The notes beneath the pieces are model-generated. The model was not told the DNA's origin, did not search any database, and worked only from the letters and a program-made list of their open reading frames with translations. This document shows, in pieces, positions 1 to 10,116 of a stretch of DNA of 64,000 nucleotides. Source of the stretch: Deltaproteobacteria bacterium (lineage in GTDB: Bacteria; Myxococcota_A; UBA796; UBA2385); NCBI GenBank assembly GCA_018401435.1, contig JAGYJW010000003.1, positions 62,001 to 126,000 on the forward strand. The letters are read 5' to 3'. How positions within the stretch are numbered: position 1 is the stretch's first letter; each line of letters starts with the position of its first letter. A program made the position numbers and the translations under genes.

Positions 1-201
1 GTGCTGATCGCCGTCGATCAGCAGCGCGGCATCGGGCAAGGCGCAGCCGCTGAAGTAGAGGAAGCTGCTGTCCTGCCGGAAGGGCAGGGGATTGGCCGGG
101 AAGTTCCGGGCCTGGCGGCCGTTGCCCATCAGCAGGACGGGCTGATCGAGCATCGCGGACAGGGCGCTGCGGCGCTCGGCGTGAAAGGCGGCGGAAGGCA
201 T
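1..201 (-). CDS. Xaa-Pro aminopeptidase, N-terminal part (cut by window edge)
   Basis: The first 67 codons of a minus-strand gene are visible; the rest lies outside the window. The translation begins MPSAAFHAERRSALSAML and continues with a segment of the form PFRQDSSFLYFSG followed by PDAALLIDGD. This is the usual start of the aminopeptidase P N-terminal domain (AMP_N), which precedes the metal-dependent pita-bread catalytic domain that removes an N-terminal residue preceding proline. The ATG at 201 has GGAG just upstream. It lies 27 bases downstream of the pyrE stop on the same strand and is probably co-transcribed with it. The catalytic domain cannot be seen, so a related creatinase-fold enzyme is not excluded. 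Confidence 0.72.
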   Translation of the reverse strand, partial: MPSAAFHAERRSALSAMLDQPVLLMGNGRQARNFPANPLPFRQDSSFLYFSGCALPDAALLIDGDQH

Positions 202-228
202 CGGGGCTCCTGGCTGTGCCCCCGCTGC

Positions 229-819
229 CTAACCCTGCGCGGGGTCCGGGTCGCCCAGCAGCTCTCTGCGGCCCACCAGGGCCTCCATGCGGTAGCCGGC
301 GGCCTCGATGCGCTCAAGAGCGCCCTCCTCCCGGTCCACCACCACGATGACCTGCGCCACCACCAGTCCCGAGTCTTCGACGTGCTGAATGGCCTGCAGC
401 AGGCTGCCGCCCGTGGTGGTGGTGTCTTCGACCACGCAGACCGGCGCGCCATCGCGCAGGTTGCTGCGGCCTTCCACCCAGAGCTTCAGCCCGTGGCCCT
501 TGGCCTCTTTGCGCACCATGAAGCCCATGACCGGGCGACCGGCGAGGTGGCTGAGGGCGGCCGCGGCGCCGGTGATGGGGTCGGCGCCGGTCACCGGGCC
601 GCCCACGCCCTCGATCTCGGGCTTCAGGCGGCTGAGCAGCAAGCGGGCGACCAGGGCCGCGCCTTCGGGGTGCAGGGTGGTGCGGCGGGCGTCCACATAG
701 AAGTCGCTCTCGCGGCCCGAAGCCAACAGCACCCGCTGGCGGCGCACGCTGCGCTCTCGCAGGATCTCGACCAGGCGGTCGTGGTCGTGCCGCAGGCTGT
801 CGGTGTCGTTGGGGCGCAT
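229..819 (-). CDS. pyrE: Orotate phosphoribosyltransferase
   Basis: A 196-residue protein, normal size for PyrE. It transfers the phosphoribosyl group of PRPP to orotate to give OMP in pyrimidine synthesis, in the cytoplasm. The PRPP-binding loop is at residues 129-139 (VVEDTTTTGGS), the flexible catalytic loop with RKEAKGHG at about 103-110, and the N-terminal segment ASGRESDFYVDAR is typical of the family. The start chosen is the ATG at 819, which has GGAG upstream; an in-frame start 36 bases earlier would reach into the preceding gene. It lies 17 bases after the stop of the alpha/beta hydrolase gene and just before an aminopeptidase P gene, so a small operon is likely. No nearby feature suggests specific regulation. 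Confidence 0.93.
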   Translation of the reverse strand: MRPNDTDSLRHDHDRLVEILRERSVRRQRVLLASGRESDFYVDARRTTLHPEGAALVARLLLSRLKPEIEGVGGPVTGADPITGAAAALSHLAGRPVMGFMVRKEAKGHGLKLWVEGRSNLRDGAPVCVVEDTTTTGGSLLQAIQHVEDSGLVVAQVIVVVDREEGALERIEAAGYRMEALVGRRELLGDPDPAQG

Positions 820-836
820 GGGGTCTCCGGCCGGGT

Positions 837-1670
837 TCAGGCGGTGGGGGCCCACACCTTATCCAGCCAGGCCACCAGGTCGGCCAGGATCGTGGCCTTC
901 TCCGGCTCGTTGAAGATCTCGTGGTAGAGGTCGGGGTAGACCTTTAGCGTCTTTTCGGCGGTCCAGCCCTCATAGAGGCGCAGCGCCGCCTGGTGGTCGC
1001 AGATCTTGTCGCCGGTGGAGACCATCAGGCGCATCGGCAGCGCGTAGCGGCCGGGGTCGCCATTCACCCGGGCCATGGCGGCCTGGCTCTCGGTGAACCA
1101 GCGCGGGGTGACCGACGAGAAGACCAGGGGGTCGGCCTCGTAGGCGCGCACCACCTCGGCGTCATGGCTCAGGAAGGTGGTGTCCAGTCCGCTGGGCACG
1201 GGCAGCCAGGGCAGCAGCCGGCTGAGCCCGGTGCTCATCTTCACCTTCCAGGCGGGGGCCTCAAAGGCCAGGCCCAGCAAGGGGTTGGACAGCGCCAGGG
1301 CCCGGCAGGGGGGGGTGAGGGGCTCGCGCAAGGCGTCCAGGCTGACCAGCCCGCCCATGCTGTGGGCCAGGATGGCAAAGGGCTTGCCGATGGTCCCTGC
1401 GGCGGCTTGCACATCCTCGACATAGCGGTGCCAGGCGACGCAGTGGCCGCGCCGCCCGCCGCTCTTGCCGTGCCCGCGCAGCTCGACCAGGGTCACCCGC
1501 CAGCCGGCCTCCACCAGGGCGGTGGCGACGTGGTTGTAGCGGCCGGCGTGTTCGGCGAGCCCGTGAACCAGCAGGACGTCGCGATCCCCGTCACCCCAGC
1601 GGGCCAGGCGCAGGGGCGTGGCGTCATCGGAGCGGGCGGACAGCCAGGTGGGCTGCAGGGGCGTGGACAT
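837..1670 (-). CDS. Alpha/beta hydrolase, monoacylglycerol-lipase-like (serine aminopeptidase S33 fold)
   Basis: A 277-residue cytoplasmic-looking protein without a signal peptide. It shows an oxyanion HG at residues 36-37, the nucleophile elbow AHSMGG with Ser104, a likely acid at Asp221 (STGDKI), and the catalytic His250 in LYHE. This order and spacing fit the Hydrolase_4 family (monoacylglycerol lipases and lysophospholipases), which cleave ester bonds of monoglycerides or lysolipids. The substrate cannot be told from sequence. It lies 18 bases after the TRAP permease gene and 17 bases before pyrE on the same strand, so it may be transcribed from the TRAP promoter. Confidence 0.85.
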   Translation of the reverse strand: MSTPLQPTWLSARSDDATPLRLARWGDGDRDVLLVHGLAEHAGRYNHVATALVEAGWRVTLVELRGHGKSGGRRGHCVAWHRYVEDVQAAAGTIGKPFAILAHSMGGLVSLDALREPLTPPCRALALSNPLLGLAFEAPAWKVKMSTGLSRLLPWLPVPSGLDTTFLSHDAEVVRAYEADPLVFSSVTPRWFTESQAAMARVNGDPGRYALPMRLMVSTGDKICDHQAALRLYEGWTAEKTLKVYPDLYHEIFNEPEKATILADLVAWLDKVWAPTA

Positions 1671-1688
1671 GGGGCTCCCGAAGGCAGG

Positions 1689-4217
1689 TCAGAGCAGCGC
1701 GAGGGAGAGCTGCGGGAAGATCACGATGAGGACCAGGCACAGCAACATCAACAGCAGGAAGGGCGCCGACGCCTTCATGACCTGCACCACCGGGCGTCCA
1801 AAGACAGTCGAGGACACGAAGAGGTTGATGCCCATGGGCGGGGTCAGGTAGCCCAGCTCCAGGTTGACGATGAAGATGATGCCGAAGTGGATCGGGTCGA
1901 TGCCATAGCTGACGGCGATGGGCGCGAGCAGGGGGGCCACGATGAGGATCGCGCTCACGATCTCCATCACGCAGCCCAGGGCCAGCAGGAAGAGGTTGAC
2001 CAGGATGAGGAACTGGGCCTTGCTGTGCACATGGGCTTGCAGCCAGGCGGCGGCGTCCTGGGGGATGTACTGCTCGCTCAGGAATTTGTTGAAGGCCATC
2101 GCCAGCACGATGATCAGGAAGAGGCTCCCCATCATCACGCCGGACTCGCTGAGCACCTTGGGCAGGTCCCGGAGCTTGAGCTCGCGGTGCACGAGCAGCT
2201 CGACGAAGAGGGCATAGACCACGGCAACAGCCGCCGCCTCGGTCACGGTGAAGCGCAGGGGCCCCAGCACGCCGTAGATGCCGCCCAGGATCAAGACGGG
2301 CAGCACCAGCGACGGTGCGCTGCGCCAGAGCTGCCGGCCCAGGTTCTTGAAGTAGCCGTCCTTGGGCGCCTCGTACTGGATGTCCAGGCCCGGTCGGGTG
2401 GGTCGGGTCTGGTAGAGCGTGTAGACCGTAAAGGTGGCGGCGATCAGCATTCCCGGCAGGATGCCGGCCACGAAGAGGTCGTTGGGGCTGACCGGGTTGT
2501 CCTGCGTGCTCACCATGATCGCGTAGATGATCATGGGTACGGACGGCGGGATGATGATGCCCAAGGAGCCGGCGGAGGTCAGCACGCCGATGCTGTAGTC
2601 CTCGGGGTAGCGCTCGCGAACCAGCATCGGGAACATGATGCTGCCCACCGCGATCACGGTGACCGGAGAGCTGCCCGAGATGGCGGCAAAGAAGACGCAG
2701 GCCCCCACCGTGGCCAGCCCCAGGCCGCCCGGCATCCGGCCCACGAAGGCCCGGGCAACCGCGACCAGGCGTTCAGCGATGGACCCGTGGGTCATCAAGT
2801 TGCCGGCCAGCACGAAGAAGGGGATGGCGAGCAGCTCCTCCTTCTTGACCGCCTCGAACATGTCTTTCGCGACGTTGGCGGCGCTGAATCCCTGGATGAG
2901 GGTGACGGCGCCCACCGAGGCCACTCCGATGGCCAGGAAGAGGGGCGCGCCCACCAGGATCAGCGCCAGGCCGGCGATGAGGATCAGCCACCCGGTGGAC
3001 AGGCCCGCGGCCAGGCCCAGGCCCACCAGGATGCCGGGCAGCAGGCCCACGAAGATGAGGTCGCGGGCGCTGCGGCCCGTGCTCTTGACCAGCGTCTCCT
3101 TGGGAGGCGGAAGGGTCGGGTCCGGGTCGAAGCGGCCAAAGAGCCCCTGGGCGAAGAAGCGCAGGGACATCAGCAGGAAGGAGAGGGGGATGACCGCCTG
3201 GGCCAGCCACTGGGGGAATTCCTGGCGGCTGCTGGAGGCGGCGAGCAAATCGGCCGTGCTCTGTCTGGCGGTGCCGGCCTCGGCCTTGTCCTTGGCCCCC
3301 GCATCACCGGTGTCCATGCCCACCAGCGCCGCCAGGTCCACACCCTTGTTGGCCTCGGTCTTCTCGGCGATGATGGTGGCGGAGTCTTCCAGGTCCACCC
3401 AGCGATAGGGCTCACCTGCGGGCGTCGTGGGCTGCCAGCGGGCACCCACGATGCCGAGGCCCACAAAGGCCAGGGCGAGGCTGGCCACCACCTCGACCGG
3501 CAGGCGCAGCGAGGCGGGGGCCGGCTTGTCGGAGCTGCTCCAGCGCCGGAGCAGGACCACCGCCCCCAGCAGCAGGGCGCCGGCCGCCACCAGGGCCGCC
3601 ACCGGCGTGCCGTCGGCCCCCAACATCAGGCTGCCCAAGGCGTTGATGCCGGGAATGAGCGGATCCCACAGGGGCAGGCTGTCCTGGCCGGTGCCGGCCA
3701 CCAGGGCGCCATCCATCAGCTCGGTGGCGTAGCCGGTGAACTGCCAGCAGAAGCCCGCGGCCACCAGGGCCACGAAGCGCTTGACCATGCGGGCGGCGGC
3801 GGGGGACAGCAGGCGCTCGCTGGAGTCCACGGCGAGGTGCTTGCGGTCGCGGGTGGCCAGGGACGCGCCCAGAAAGCCCACCCAGACCATCAAGACGACG
3901 GCCATGGTCGGGCCGCCGCGCAGCTCGAAATCATACCAGGGCGCCTCTCGGCGCAGGTAGTCCGAGAAGCTCAAGAAGGTCATCGCCAGGAAGGCGATGG
4001 AGATGACCACCTTCTCGAGGCCGGCCAGCAGCCGGTCCAGCTCCTCGAAGAGGGCCCGGACCAGCACCAGCAGGCCCGTAACCAGCAGGATCAGGTAGAA
4101 GGCGAGGTCGGTGAGCGGGCCGTCGACCAGCTTGCGCCAGCCATTGGACACCGCGCGTCCGGCCGCGCCAAGCGCCCCGTCGATGGCATCAAAGATGCGG
4201 TTCAGCAGCGTGTACAC
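1689..4217 (-). CDS. Fused TRAP transporter permease, DctQ-DctM
   Basis: An 842-residue membrane protein that joins the small (Q) and large (M) permease subunits of a tripartite ATP-independent periplasmic transporter in one chain. The N-terminal ~240 residues hold the 4-helix DctQ-like part. Residues ~250-350 form a polar loop rich in Ala, Asp and Lys. From ~390 onward the DctM part has many helices and family segments such as ISGSSPVTV, IIPPSVPMIIYA and TEAAA. Family members import organic acids using an ion gradient, with DctP delivering the substrate. Translation appears to start at a GTG (4217) 36 bases after the dctP stop. It follows TatT and DctP genes, as in TPR-associated TRAP systems. 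The substrate is unknown. Confidence 0.9.
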   Translation of the reverse strand: MYTLLNRIFDAIDGALGAAGRAVSNGWRKLVDGPLTDLAFYLILLVTGLLVLVRALFEELDRLLAGLEKVVISIAFLAMTFLSFSDYLRREAPWYDFELRGGPTMAVVLMVWVGFLGASLATRDRKHLAVDSSERLLSPAAARMVKRFVALVAAGFCWQFTGYATELMDGALVAGTGQDSLPLWDPLIPGINALGSLMLGADGTPVAALVAAGALLLGAVVLLRRWSSSDKPAPASLRLPVEVVASLALAFVGLGIVGARWQPTTPAGEPYRWVDLEDSATIIAEKTEANKGVDLAALVGMDTGDAGAKDKAEAGTARQSTADLLAASSSRQEFPQWLAQAVIPLSFLLMSLRFFAQGLFGRFDPDPTLPPPKETLVKSTGRSARDLIFVGLLPGILVGLGLAAGLSTGWLILIAGLALILVGAPLFLAIGVASVGAVTLIQGFSAANVAKDMFEAVKKEELLAIPFFVLAGNLMTHGSIAERLVAVARAFVGRMPGGLGLATVGACVFFAAISGSSPVTVIAVGSIMFPMLVRERYPEDYSIGVLTSAGSLGIIIPPSVPMIIYAIMVSTQDNPVSPNDLFVAGILPGMLIAATFTVYTLYQTRPTRPGLDIQYEAPKDGYFKNLGRQLWRSAPSLVLPVLILGGIYGVLGPLRFTVTEAAAVAVVYALFVELLVHRELKLRDLPKVLSESGVMMGSLFLIIVLAMAFNKFLSEQYIPQDAAAWLQAHVHSKAQFLILVNLFLLALGCVMEIVSAILIVAPLLAPIAVSYGIDPIHFGIIFIVNLELGYLTPPMGINLFVSSTVFGRPVVQVMKASAPFLLLMLLCLVLIVIFPQLSLALL

Positions 4218-4253
4218 GACGGGTCCGGGGGGCCGGTGGCTGGGGCTGCGCGC

Positions 4254-5297
4254 TCAGCGCATGGACTGCAGCTTGGTCTTGACCTGATCGTAGACCGGCA
4301 CCATGTCGGGGTGCGAGGCCAGGAACTGCACATGCACCGACTTCGTGGCCTGGCGATAGGCCTTGATCTGGTCGGCGCTGGGGGTGACCACCTGCACATC
4401 GGCGCCGCCGGCCCCGGTCATGGACCCGATGGTGTCGATCAGCTCGGCTTCCAGCGCGCGCACGTCCTTGCGGCCGCGGGCGCCCTCGGCCTTGGCGTCC
4501 TTCATCAGCATGCCCTGCAGATCCGCCGGCAGGCCGTCGTAGAACTTCTGCGAGTAGACCACCGCCGCCGGCTGGTAGATGTGCCGGGTGAGCGTGTAGT
4601 GGGTGATGGGCTGCACCCAGCCACCCGCCAAGGAGAAGAGCGGGGTCTGGTCGTAGCCGTCGATGATCTTGGTATTGAGGGCCGGCAGCACCTCGGTGGT
4701 GGGCTTGGCCACCGCCTGGACGCCCAGGGCTTTCCACATGTCCAGGTGGACCGGCGACTCCTGCGACCGCATCTTGTACTTCTTGAGCTCGGTCAGGTCG
4801 GCGGTGGGCCCCCCGCGGGTGCCCATGTTGCGCCAGCCATTCTCGGCCCAGGCATAGAACTTGATGCCCTTGGCCGACAGCTTCTTGGAGACGGGCGTGT
4901 AGAGCACCTCGTCGAGAATGGTGTCTGCTTCTTTGTTGTCGCGGAACAGGTAGGGCAGCTCCACCATGAGCAGCTCGGGGATCTCGAGGGCCTCGCCCAC
5001 CGCGCCGGTGGAGAAGCCGCCGCCCTGCAGGCGCTCGCCCTTCTGCACGTCCTGCATCATCTCCAGCTCGCCGCCCATGGACCCGCCCAGGAAGAGCTTG
5101 ACCGTGAAGCGGCCGCCGCTGTCGGCCTCCAGGCGCTTCTTGATGCCGCTGAGCTGGGCGGACCAGGGGGTGTCGGCGGGGGCCATGGTGCCGAAATTGA
5201 TGACATGGGCCGGTTCGGCCTGAACGGTGGATTCGGGGACCAGGGACAGGCTGGCAGCAGCGGCCACCAGGCCCATGAAGAAGGCGGACTTGCGCAT
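4254..5297 (-). CDS. TRAP transporter substrate-binding protein, DctP family
   Basis: A 347-residue secreted protein with a signal peptide at about residues 1-27 ending in VQAEP. The mature part starts INFGTMAPADTPW, the usual first strand of DctP proteins. The ligand-binding arginine region reads KMRSQES and is followed by ALGVQAV and TTEVLPAL, as in the family. It captures a solute in the periplasm and passes it to the QM permease encoded just downstream. The start is the ATG at 5297, preceded by GGAGA; a longer frame to 5360 has no signal peptide directly at its start. The fused permease and an upstream TatT gene indicate a TPR-associated TRAP system. The ligand cannot be predicted from sequence. 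Confidence 0.9.
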   Translation of the reverse strand: MRKSAFFMGLVAAAASLSLVPESTVQAEPAHVINFGTMAPADTPWSAQLSGIKKRLEADSGGRFTVKLFLGGSMGGELEMMQDVQKGERLQGGGFSTGAVGEALEIPELLMVELPYLFRDNKEADTILDEVLYTPVSKKLSAKGIKFYAWAENGWRNMGTRGGPTADLTELKKYKMRSQESPVHLDMWKALGVQAVAKPTTEVLPALNTKIIDGYDQTPLFSLAGGWVQPITHYTLTRHIYQPAAVVYSQKFYDGLPADLQGMLMKDAKAEGARGRKDVRALEAELIDTIGSMTGAGGADVQVVTPSADQIKAYRQATKSVHVQFLASHPDMVPVYDQVKTKLQSMR

Positions 5298-5372
5298 GGT
5301 TTCTCCGGGGGCGCAGCGCGCCCGACAGCGGGAACCCGGCAGAGGGGCCGGGTCCTCCAAGGCGGCTGGGTC

Positions 5373-6245
5373 TTAGCGGAAGAGCTCGCTGGCCTCGGCC
5401 TGCAGGCGGCGGGCCTTGTCCTGTTCGGCGCGGTTCTCCGGCGCGATCTCGGGGATCACATTGGGGTCGGCGTCCAACACGGCCTTGATCTGGGCGTCGA
5501 AGGTGGCCCGATCCTGGGACTTGACGGCCCAGTTTTCGGCCATCAGCACCCGGGTGCCCAGGTAGTCGGGCGCGGCGGCGATGCTCAGGTCGAAGTGGGT
5601 CTTGCTCTTGGCGAGGTCCTGGCCGGCGAAGCTGGGCAGCACGCTGTAGTAGGCGCCCCAGTAGCGGTCGGGGGCGCCGTAGAAGTAGGTGGGCTGAAGC
5701 TCGCCCACGCGGGTGATGTAGGCGACCGCAGTGTCCTTGTGCTTGAGCGCCTTGGCGATGCCGATGGCCTTGGCCCACTTGCCCAGGGCCGTCGCGGTCC
5801 AGTAGAGGCAGGGCACATCCTCCAAGGTGGCGACCTTGACGGCGTCAGCCTCCTTTTCGCCCGCGTCGATCTTGGCCTTGAAGGCGTCGTTGATGGCCAG
5901 GCAGCGCTTGCCCCAGGTGGTCGCGGTGTCCCAGGTGGCGATCTTCTGCTCCTTTTCGGGCATGTGGGCGTCACCGAGGAAGTACCAGCCCCGCACCAGC
6001 TTGCCGGCCACCTCGCGGTTGCGCGGGTTGGCGGTGTAGGCCTGCTCGTACTTGGCCAGAGCGGCCTGGAGCTGGGCCTTGTCGCTGCGCTGCTCCCACA
6101 GGGCGTCGGCCTCGACCAGCAGCGGGTCGGCGACGTTGGCGGGCGCGGAGGCGGCCCCGACAGCATAGGTCCCGCTCTGCTTGGGGCCGCAGGCCAAGCC
6201 GAGGGTCAAAGGAAGGGCCATCAGCCACCAAGTCGACGTCGCCAT
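5373..6245 (-). CDS. TRAP transporter TatT component, TPR lipoprotein
   Basis: A 290-residue lipoprotein with lipobox LGLAC (Cys19). The helical mature part contains TPR-like units (ALAKYEQAYTANPRNREVAGKLVRG) and conserved segments WGAYYSVLP and LGTRVLMAENWAVK, which fit the TatT family (the Treponema Tp0956-type partner of TRAP binding proteins). In that family the TPR protein forms a trimer with docked DctP subunits; the role here is inferred from the adjacent dctP and dctQM genes. The start is the ATG at 6245, directly preceding the signal peptide, with GGGGAG upstream; an earlier in-frame start at 6329 lies upstream of the predicted promoter. It is the first gene of the TRAP operon. Confidence 0.87.
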   Translation of the reverse strand: MATSTWWLMALPLTLGLACGPKQSGTYAVGAASAPANVADPLLVEADALWEQRSDKAQLQAALAKYEQAYTANPRNREVAGKLVRGWYFLGDAHMPEKEQKIATWDTATTWGKRCLAINDAFKAKIDAGEKEADAVKVATLEDVPCLYWTATALGKWAKAIGIAKALKHKDTAVAYITRVGELQPTYFYGAPDRYWGAYYSVLPSFAGQDLAKSKTHFDLSIAAAPDYLGTRVLMAENWAVKSQDRATFDAQIKAVLDADPNVIPEIAPENRAEQDKARRLQAEASELFR

Positions 6246-6276
6246 TTCGTGCTCCCCTGCTGGGTATGGAGTCCGG

Positions 6277-6305
6277 TTTCTACAGGCCTTTCGACCTCGT
6301 GTCAA
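6277..6305 (-). promoter_or_regulatory. Sigma70-type promoter of the TatT-DctP-DctQM operon
   Basis: On the minus strand TTGACA (6305-6300) is followed by exactly 17 bases and then TAGAAA (6282-6277), about 30 bases before the TatT start codon. The -35 box is a perfect consensus match and the -10 box matches at four of six positions. It lies in the divergent 176-base gap between TatT and guaB. No operator-like repeat was seen around it. Confidence 0.6.
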
Positions 6306-6343
6306 CGCCGTGACAAGGGCCGCTCTCACCCCGTCGGGGTTGA

Positions 6344-7897
<1,554 letters not shown>

Positions 7898-7935
7898 CCG
7901 CCCCTGCTGGGGCGACCGCATCGGCTGAATTGACA

Positions 7936-7965
7936 GAGGCCGCCCTCCGAATGGGGGGCGGCCTC
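7936..7965. terminator. GC-rich hairpin between convergent guaB and rplC
   Basis: An inverted repeat with a 13-bp stem (GAGGCCGCCCTCC paired with its complement, with one or two G-T or mismatch positions) and a GAAT loop lies in the 108-base gap between two converging genes. No T-run follows on either strand, so termination may be partly factor-dependent. Its position suggests a bidirectional terminator. Confidence 0.55.
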
Positions 7966-8005
7966 GCCAGTGGGGGCCCGGTCCGAGACCGAGCGGATCC
8001 CAGCC

Positions 8006-8671
8006 TTACTTCTTGCCCTGGCCCTTGACGGCGCGGCGCACGAAGACCAGACCACCATTGGGGCCCGGGACGCCGCCGGCCACGAAGACCAGGCCGCGCT
8101 CGGCGTCCACGCGGGCCACCTTGAGGTTCTGGACGGTGGTGCGGGCGTTGCCTTCCTGGCCGGGCATCTTCTTGCCCTTCATGACGTGGCCGGGGGTCAG
8201 GCGGGTGCCGATGGAGCCACCGTGCCGGAAGTACTCGTGGGTACCGTGGGACCGGATGAAGCCCTTGAAGTTGTGCCGCTTCATGACGCCAGAGAAGCCG
8301 CTGCCCTTGCTGGTGCCGCAGACATCGACGCGCAGGCCCTCGGTGAAGATGTCGGCCACGCCGACGGTGCCACCGGCGCTGTAGAGGGCGAGTTCGGCGG
8401 TGCCGACGCGCAGCTCGCGGATGACCTGGGCGGGCTCGACGTTGTTCTTGGCGAAGTGGCCCGCGACGGCCTTGGTCATGCGGCTGGCCTTGCGGCTGCC
8501 GATGCCCAGCTGCACCGCGTTGTAGCCATCGGCGCTGTCGGCCGTCTTGGTGCGGACGACGGTGTTGTTCCCGACTTCGATGACGGTCACGGGGACCATC
8601 ATGTCTTCGGAGTTGTAGATCTGGGTCATGCCCAGCTTGCGGCCCAGCAGGCCGGCGGTCTCATTTGCCAT
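8006..8671 (-). CDS. rplC: 50S ribosomal protein L3
   Basis: A 221-residue protein that binds 23S rRNA and is needed for early assembly of the large subunit. It begins LLGRKLGMTQIY and carries the family signature around GSGFSGVMKRHNFKG and the central loop with GSIG and GHVMKGKKMPG. The true start is the ATG at 8671 with GAGG upstream; the open frame runs 126 bases further without coding features. It is alone: the expected neighbours of the S10 operon (rpsJ before, rplD after) are absent, and it sits between guaB and a lipoprotein gene. This could be a dispersed single copy or a second copy. The upstream 150 bases may hold its promoter or leader. Confidence 0.95.
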   Translation of the reverse strand: MANETAGLLGRKLGMTQIYNSEDMMVPVTVIEVGNNTVVRTKTADSADGYNAVQLGIGSRKASRMTKAVAGHFAKNNVEPAQVIRELRVGTAELALYSAGGTVGVADIFTEGLRVDVCGTSKGSGFSGVMKRHNFKGFIRSHGTHEYFRHGGSIGTRLTPGHVMKGKKMPGQEGNARTTVQNLKVARVDAERGLVFVAGGVPGPNGGLVFVRRAVKGQGKK

Positions 8672-8761
8672 GGTTGCCTCGCATTGGAGGACGGAGCCCC
8701 GTGGGTCTTCCGCCCTCTTACGGTGGTGTGCCTCTGCCAGCGCAAGACGCGCGGCGGGCGA

Positions 8762-8782
8762 CCGGCCGGGGTTATCGGCCGG
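8762..8782 (-). terminator. Hairpin between the ASH lipoprotein gene and rplC
   Basis: A perfect 7-bp inverted repeat (CCGGCCG and CGGCCGG) with a 7-base loop lies about 45 bases after the stop of the upstream lipoprotein gene on the minus strand and about 90 bases before the rplC start. It could end the lipoprotein transcript or form part of an rplC leader. There is no T-run, so the call is weak. Confidence 0.35.
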
Positions 8783-8823
8783 CGGGGCATCGGGCAAGGC
8801 CAGAAGCCGCGATCGCGCCCGAC

Positions 8824-10005
8824 CTACTCGGGCAGGCTGCGCAGTCCGACCTGGAAGGTGGACTGGGACGGATCGTTGCTGGTGATCGTCAGGTAGTTCG
8901 TGCCCGTCAGGAAGTTCTCGATGTCGAAGCAGAGGGTGGGGCAGGTGAAGGTGACCGTCCCGCTGGTGCTGCCCCGGGGCCCGATGGTGGTCGCGCCCAG
9001 GCCCGACATGGTGAAGGTGCCGCCCTGGGTGTCGTTGGTCAGGGCCACATTGCTGATGACCAGGTCCACATCGCTCTGGTTGTAGATGATCAACGGCCGC
9101 GCGTCAGGAAAGCCGAGCACGCTGGTGAAGCTCATGATGTGGGGGTCGCTGCCGCCGGTGTCCACCTGGATGGTGGGGTTGCAGACGATGCAGGGGGGCT
9201 CGGTGCCGGTGCCGGTGAGGCCCACCACGATGTCGGGGTTGCCATCGGACTGCACCCGCAGGCTGTCGCTATAGGCCCGCTCTTCGTGGGGGGAGAAGAT
9301 GAGGTCGATGGTCTTGCTGGAGCCCGACGAGATCACCTGGGCCAGGGTGAAGCTGTTGCCGGCGGCTGGCGCCCAGGCCCAGGACCGCGAGTCCGACAGC
9401 TCGAGCCCCGTCACCAGCACGTCGCCCACGCCGTTGTTGGTGAGGGTCAAGGAGCGGCTGCCGGTGGCGTTGGTATCCACGGAGCCAAAGGAGAGGCTGC
9501 TGCTGTCCACGCTGAGGCCGTCGGGGTCGCCGCCGCCGCCGTCATCGCCGTCATCGCCGCCATCGCTGCCGTCACCGGAGCCGCCGATGCCGCCGATGCC
9601 GGTGACCGGCACCTCGACCAGGCTGTTGCCCACCGCGAACTTCAGGGTGCCCGCGTAGTCCTGGTCGGCGGTGGGACGAAAGCTGAGGGTGGCGAGGGCG
9701 TCCCCGCCCGGCTGGATCGCCAGGGGAAAGCCGAAGAGGGACTCGACCAGAAAGACGTCGGAGTCGCCCACCAGGGCCGCGTCTTCGATGCTGATGCCCG
9801 CGTCGCTGTCGTTGTGCAGGACCAAGTCCACAGAGTCCTCGTCACCGATGGCGACGGATCCAAAGTCCACCGAGGCCGGGCTCACCGACAGGGCAGAGGG
9901 GGCGACATCCTCGTCGGGTGGGGCCGAGTCGTCCCCAAGCTGGCTTCCCAGCGGGTCGAGGCCGCAGCCAATCAGCAAGCTGAGCAGGAAGGTGCTCGGT
10001 TTCAT
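8824..10005 (-). CDS. Lipoprotein with ASH-like (choice-of-anchor D) repeats
   Basis: A 393-residue protein with a lipobox LLIGC (Cys14), so probably anchored to the outer membrane or cell surface. The mature region has two or three immunoglobulin-like repeats of the ASPM/SPD-2/Hydin type: LSVSPASVDFGSVAIGDE with VDLVLHNDSDA at about 50-80, LSVDSSSLSFGSVDTNATG with SLTLTNNGVGD near 175-205, and a diverged third unit near 275-390. A Gly/Asp linker separates the first two. Such repeats mediate binding or spacing in surface proteins; no enzyme motif is visible. The ATG at 10005 is preceded by GGAC. It is followed downstream by rplC and separated from the Glt-like operon by a strong terminator. 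The specific role is unknown. Confidence 0.78.
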   Translation of the reverse strand: MKPSTFLLSLLIGCGLDPLGSQLGDDSAPPDEDVAPSALSVSPASVDFGSVAIGDEDSVDLVLHNDSDAGISIEDAALVGDSDVFLVESLFGFPLAIQPGGDALATLSFRPTADQDYAGTLKFAVGNSLVEVPVTGIGGIGGSGDGSDGGDDGDDGGGGDPDGLSVDSSSLSFGSVDTNATGSRSLTLTNNGVGDVLVTGLELSDSRSWAWAPAAGNSFTLAQVISSGSSKTIDLIFSPHEERAYSDSLRVQSDGNPDIVVGLTGTGTEPPCIVCNPTIQVDTGGSDPHIMSFTSVLGFPDARPLIIYNQSDVDLVISNVALTNDTQGGTFTMSGLGATTIGPRGSTSGTVTFTCPTLCFDIENFLTGTNYLTITSNDPSQSTFQVGLRSLPE

Positions 10006-10061
10006 GATGTCCTCACAAGCAGACCGCTGGGATTCTACCACCCCGGAGGGTGCACCCGCAG

Positions 10062-10096
10062 AGACAAGAACGCCCGGCCGTGGGGACGGCCGGGCG
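10062..10096 (-). terminator. Intrinsic terminator at the end of the Glt/Nfs-like operon
   Basis: On the minus strand a perfect 10-bp stem (CGCCCGGCCG with its complement, hexanucleotide loop) lies about 20 bases after the stop of the last gene of the cluster and is followed by TTCTTGTC. It is the clearest intrinsic terminator in the window and marks the 3' end of the transcription unit that starts near 22.7 kb. Confidence 0.75.
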
Positions 10097-10116
10097 CATT
10101 CAGACTGCCTGAGCGG

